NCBI RefSeq assembly: GCF_015845845.1
Contig: NZ_LDIG01000175.1
Span: forward strand, 1-37,815
Reading direction: 5' to 3'
Origin: Paenibacillus dendritiformis
GTDB lineage: Bacteria > Bacillota > Bacilli > Paenibacillales > Paenibacillaceae
DNA: 37,815 bases
Shown here: positions 37,224 through 37,815 of the stretch, piece after piece
How the letters are laid out: every line of letters starts with the position of its first letter
Position numbering within the stretch: position 1 is the first letter of the stretch
Program-made: the position numbers and the translations under genes
Notes under the pieces: model-generated
The model's input: the letters and a program-made list of their open reading frames with translations, nothing else
What the model was told of the DNA's origin: nothing
The model's database searches: none

Positions 37224-37619
37224 TTGTTGAAAAGTTTTACATTGTTGTTAGGAATGATGTTGTTACTTTCATTTGGTTCATACGCAAACGCCTCAGCATT
37301 TGATATCACTGATTTCTCTCTCACCTCTGACGGTACAATGGTAAAAAAATTAAGTCCGGGAGAACTTGATGACCTTATGAAAAGAATCATACTATATGAA
37401 GGTCCAACTCGAGATATCAATGACAACAATTTCATTGCGGCCCAGGCTAGTGGGGATGTTGCGTATGTTCAATTTAGCGAGTTAGAAAAAAATGAGGTCG
37501 CAAAATCAAGAAATACACTTGTTCTATCACTAGCGTTGCATCAATCTTTTTACGAAAATTTTCACCCTATAATTCTCTATATTTGTAACTTATTGAACTA
37601 TATTCGTGGACAAAAATAA
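37224..37619 (+). CDS. Small secreted protein, unknown function, start uncertain and tail possibly disrupted
   Basis: The frame encodes a Sec signal peptide (LKSFTLLLGMMLLLSFGSYANASA) and a short domain FDITDFSLTSDGTMVKKLSPGEL that I do not recognise. From TTG 37224 it has 131 residues. The strong GGAGGG site (37205-37210) is 13 bases from this TTG but exactly 7 bases from an in-frame ATA at 37218, where an ATG would be expected. The last about 35 residues look unlike the rest, and the stop lies directly at the border of the next mobile element, so the gene may be truncated. It could be a pseudogene. Confidence 0.5.
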   Translation: MLKSFTLLLGMMLLLSFGSYANASAFDITDFSLTSDGTMVKKLSPGELDDLMKRIILYEGPTRDINDNNFIAAQASGDVAYVQFSELEKNEVAKSRNTLVLSLALHQSFYENFHPIILYICNLLNYIRGQK

Positions 37620-37683
37620 AGAAATCTCCTATTGTTGAGTTACCCTCAGCGTATCCATAAAACGCTCAACAAAGGAGATTTCT
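37620..37683 (+). repeat. Inverted repeat in the 5' region of the transposase gene
   Basis: Left arm 37620-37639 and right arm 37665-37683 are complementary over 11 plus 7 bases with a single extra base. The right arm contains the ribosome site AAAGGAG and runs up to the ATG. In RNA that enters from upstream the hairpin would hide that site. Confidence 0.75.
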
Positions 37684-37815
37684 ATGGATAACGTACCGAA
37701 TCAAAACGTCATTTGTCAATGCCTAAAATGGTTACATGTGAATTCCACTCGAGATAAGTCATTGGACTACCGAGCCCAAAAGTTGTTTGTCGGTGCTTCG
37801 ACACTCTTGTTTGTA
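37684..37815 (+). CDS. Probable IS4-type transposase, N-terminal 44 codons (cut by window edge)
   Basis: The frame opens MDNVPNQNVICQCLKWLHV and runs to the window edge with AQKLFVGASTLLFV, which resembles the start of IS4-group DDE transposases of Paenibacillaceae. AAAGGAG lies 6 bases upstream. No catalytic residues are in view, so the family is tentative. The element seems to begin about 37620, directly against the stop of the small secreted protein gene. Confidence 0.6.
   Translation, partial: MDNVPNQNVICQCLKWLHVNSTRDKSLDYRAQKLFVGASTLLFV

Overview
The window comes from a low-to-mid GC Gram-positive of the Paenibacillaceae, and most likely Paenibacillus thiaminolyticus or a very close relative. 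The thiaminase I precursor at 21140-22369 looks nearly residue-for-residue like the enzyme I remember from that species, with a signal peptide and the active-site Cys and Glu in the right places. Strong AGGAGG-type ribosome sites, frequent TTG and GTG starts, ATGA overlaps and Bacillus-type hairpin-plus-T terminators fit this.

Left part (1-12.5 kb). After an edge-truncated IS630-type transposase there is a strikingly AT-rich minus-strand operon for a cell-surface glycan: glucose-1-phosphate thymidylyltransferase, a Wzm/Wzt ABC exporter, a methyltransferase, two large glycosyltransferases and a sugar nucleotide epimerase. Divergent from it is an O-antigen-ligase-like membrane protein with a TPR-like tail. 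Together they resemble the S-layer glycosylation loci of Paenibacillus and Geobacillus. The block looks horizontally acquired or exchanged.

Middle-left (12.5-21 kb). The GC-rich backbone carries galU, a large U32 family protein, a decayed DcrB/PsbP-like pseudogene, a small membrane protein, a siroheme nitrite/sulfite reductase, a 27-residue type I toxin with its own promoter, terminator and apparent SD-sequestering 3' end, and a HAD phosphatase.

Centre (21-28.9 kb), the highlight. A minus-strand run starts at a TPP riboswitch and reads thiM, thiD, thiE, a MilB-like N-glycosidase, a CMP-hydroxymethylase-like thymidylate synthase homologue, a methyltransferase, a HAD-Nudix fusion and secreted thiaminase I. 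The three central enzymes match the bacimethrin (2-methoxy thiamin-pyrimidine antivitamin) pathway. The layout suggests that thiamin starvation switches on thiazole/pyrimidine salvage, synthesis of a thiamin antimetabolite and extracellular thiamin cleavage together. The HAD-Nudix fusion is a candidate tailoring or self-protection enzyme.

Right part (28.9-37.8 kb). There is a short array of about 48-bp degenerate repeats, uvrB-uvrA with a candidate SOS promoter, a flagellar stator pair (motA/motB, MotP/MotS-like), a small cluster of DnaA-box-like 9-mers, a frameshifted IS630 remnant, a small secreted protein whose natural start may be lost, and the 5' end of another transposase preceded by a hairpin that would hide its ribosome site.

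All functions are read from sequence and memory of families. No database search was possible.
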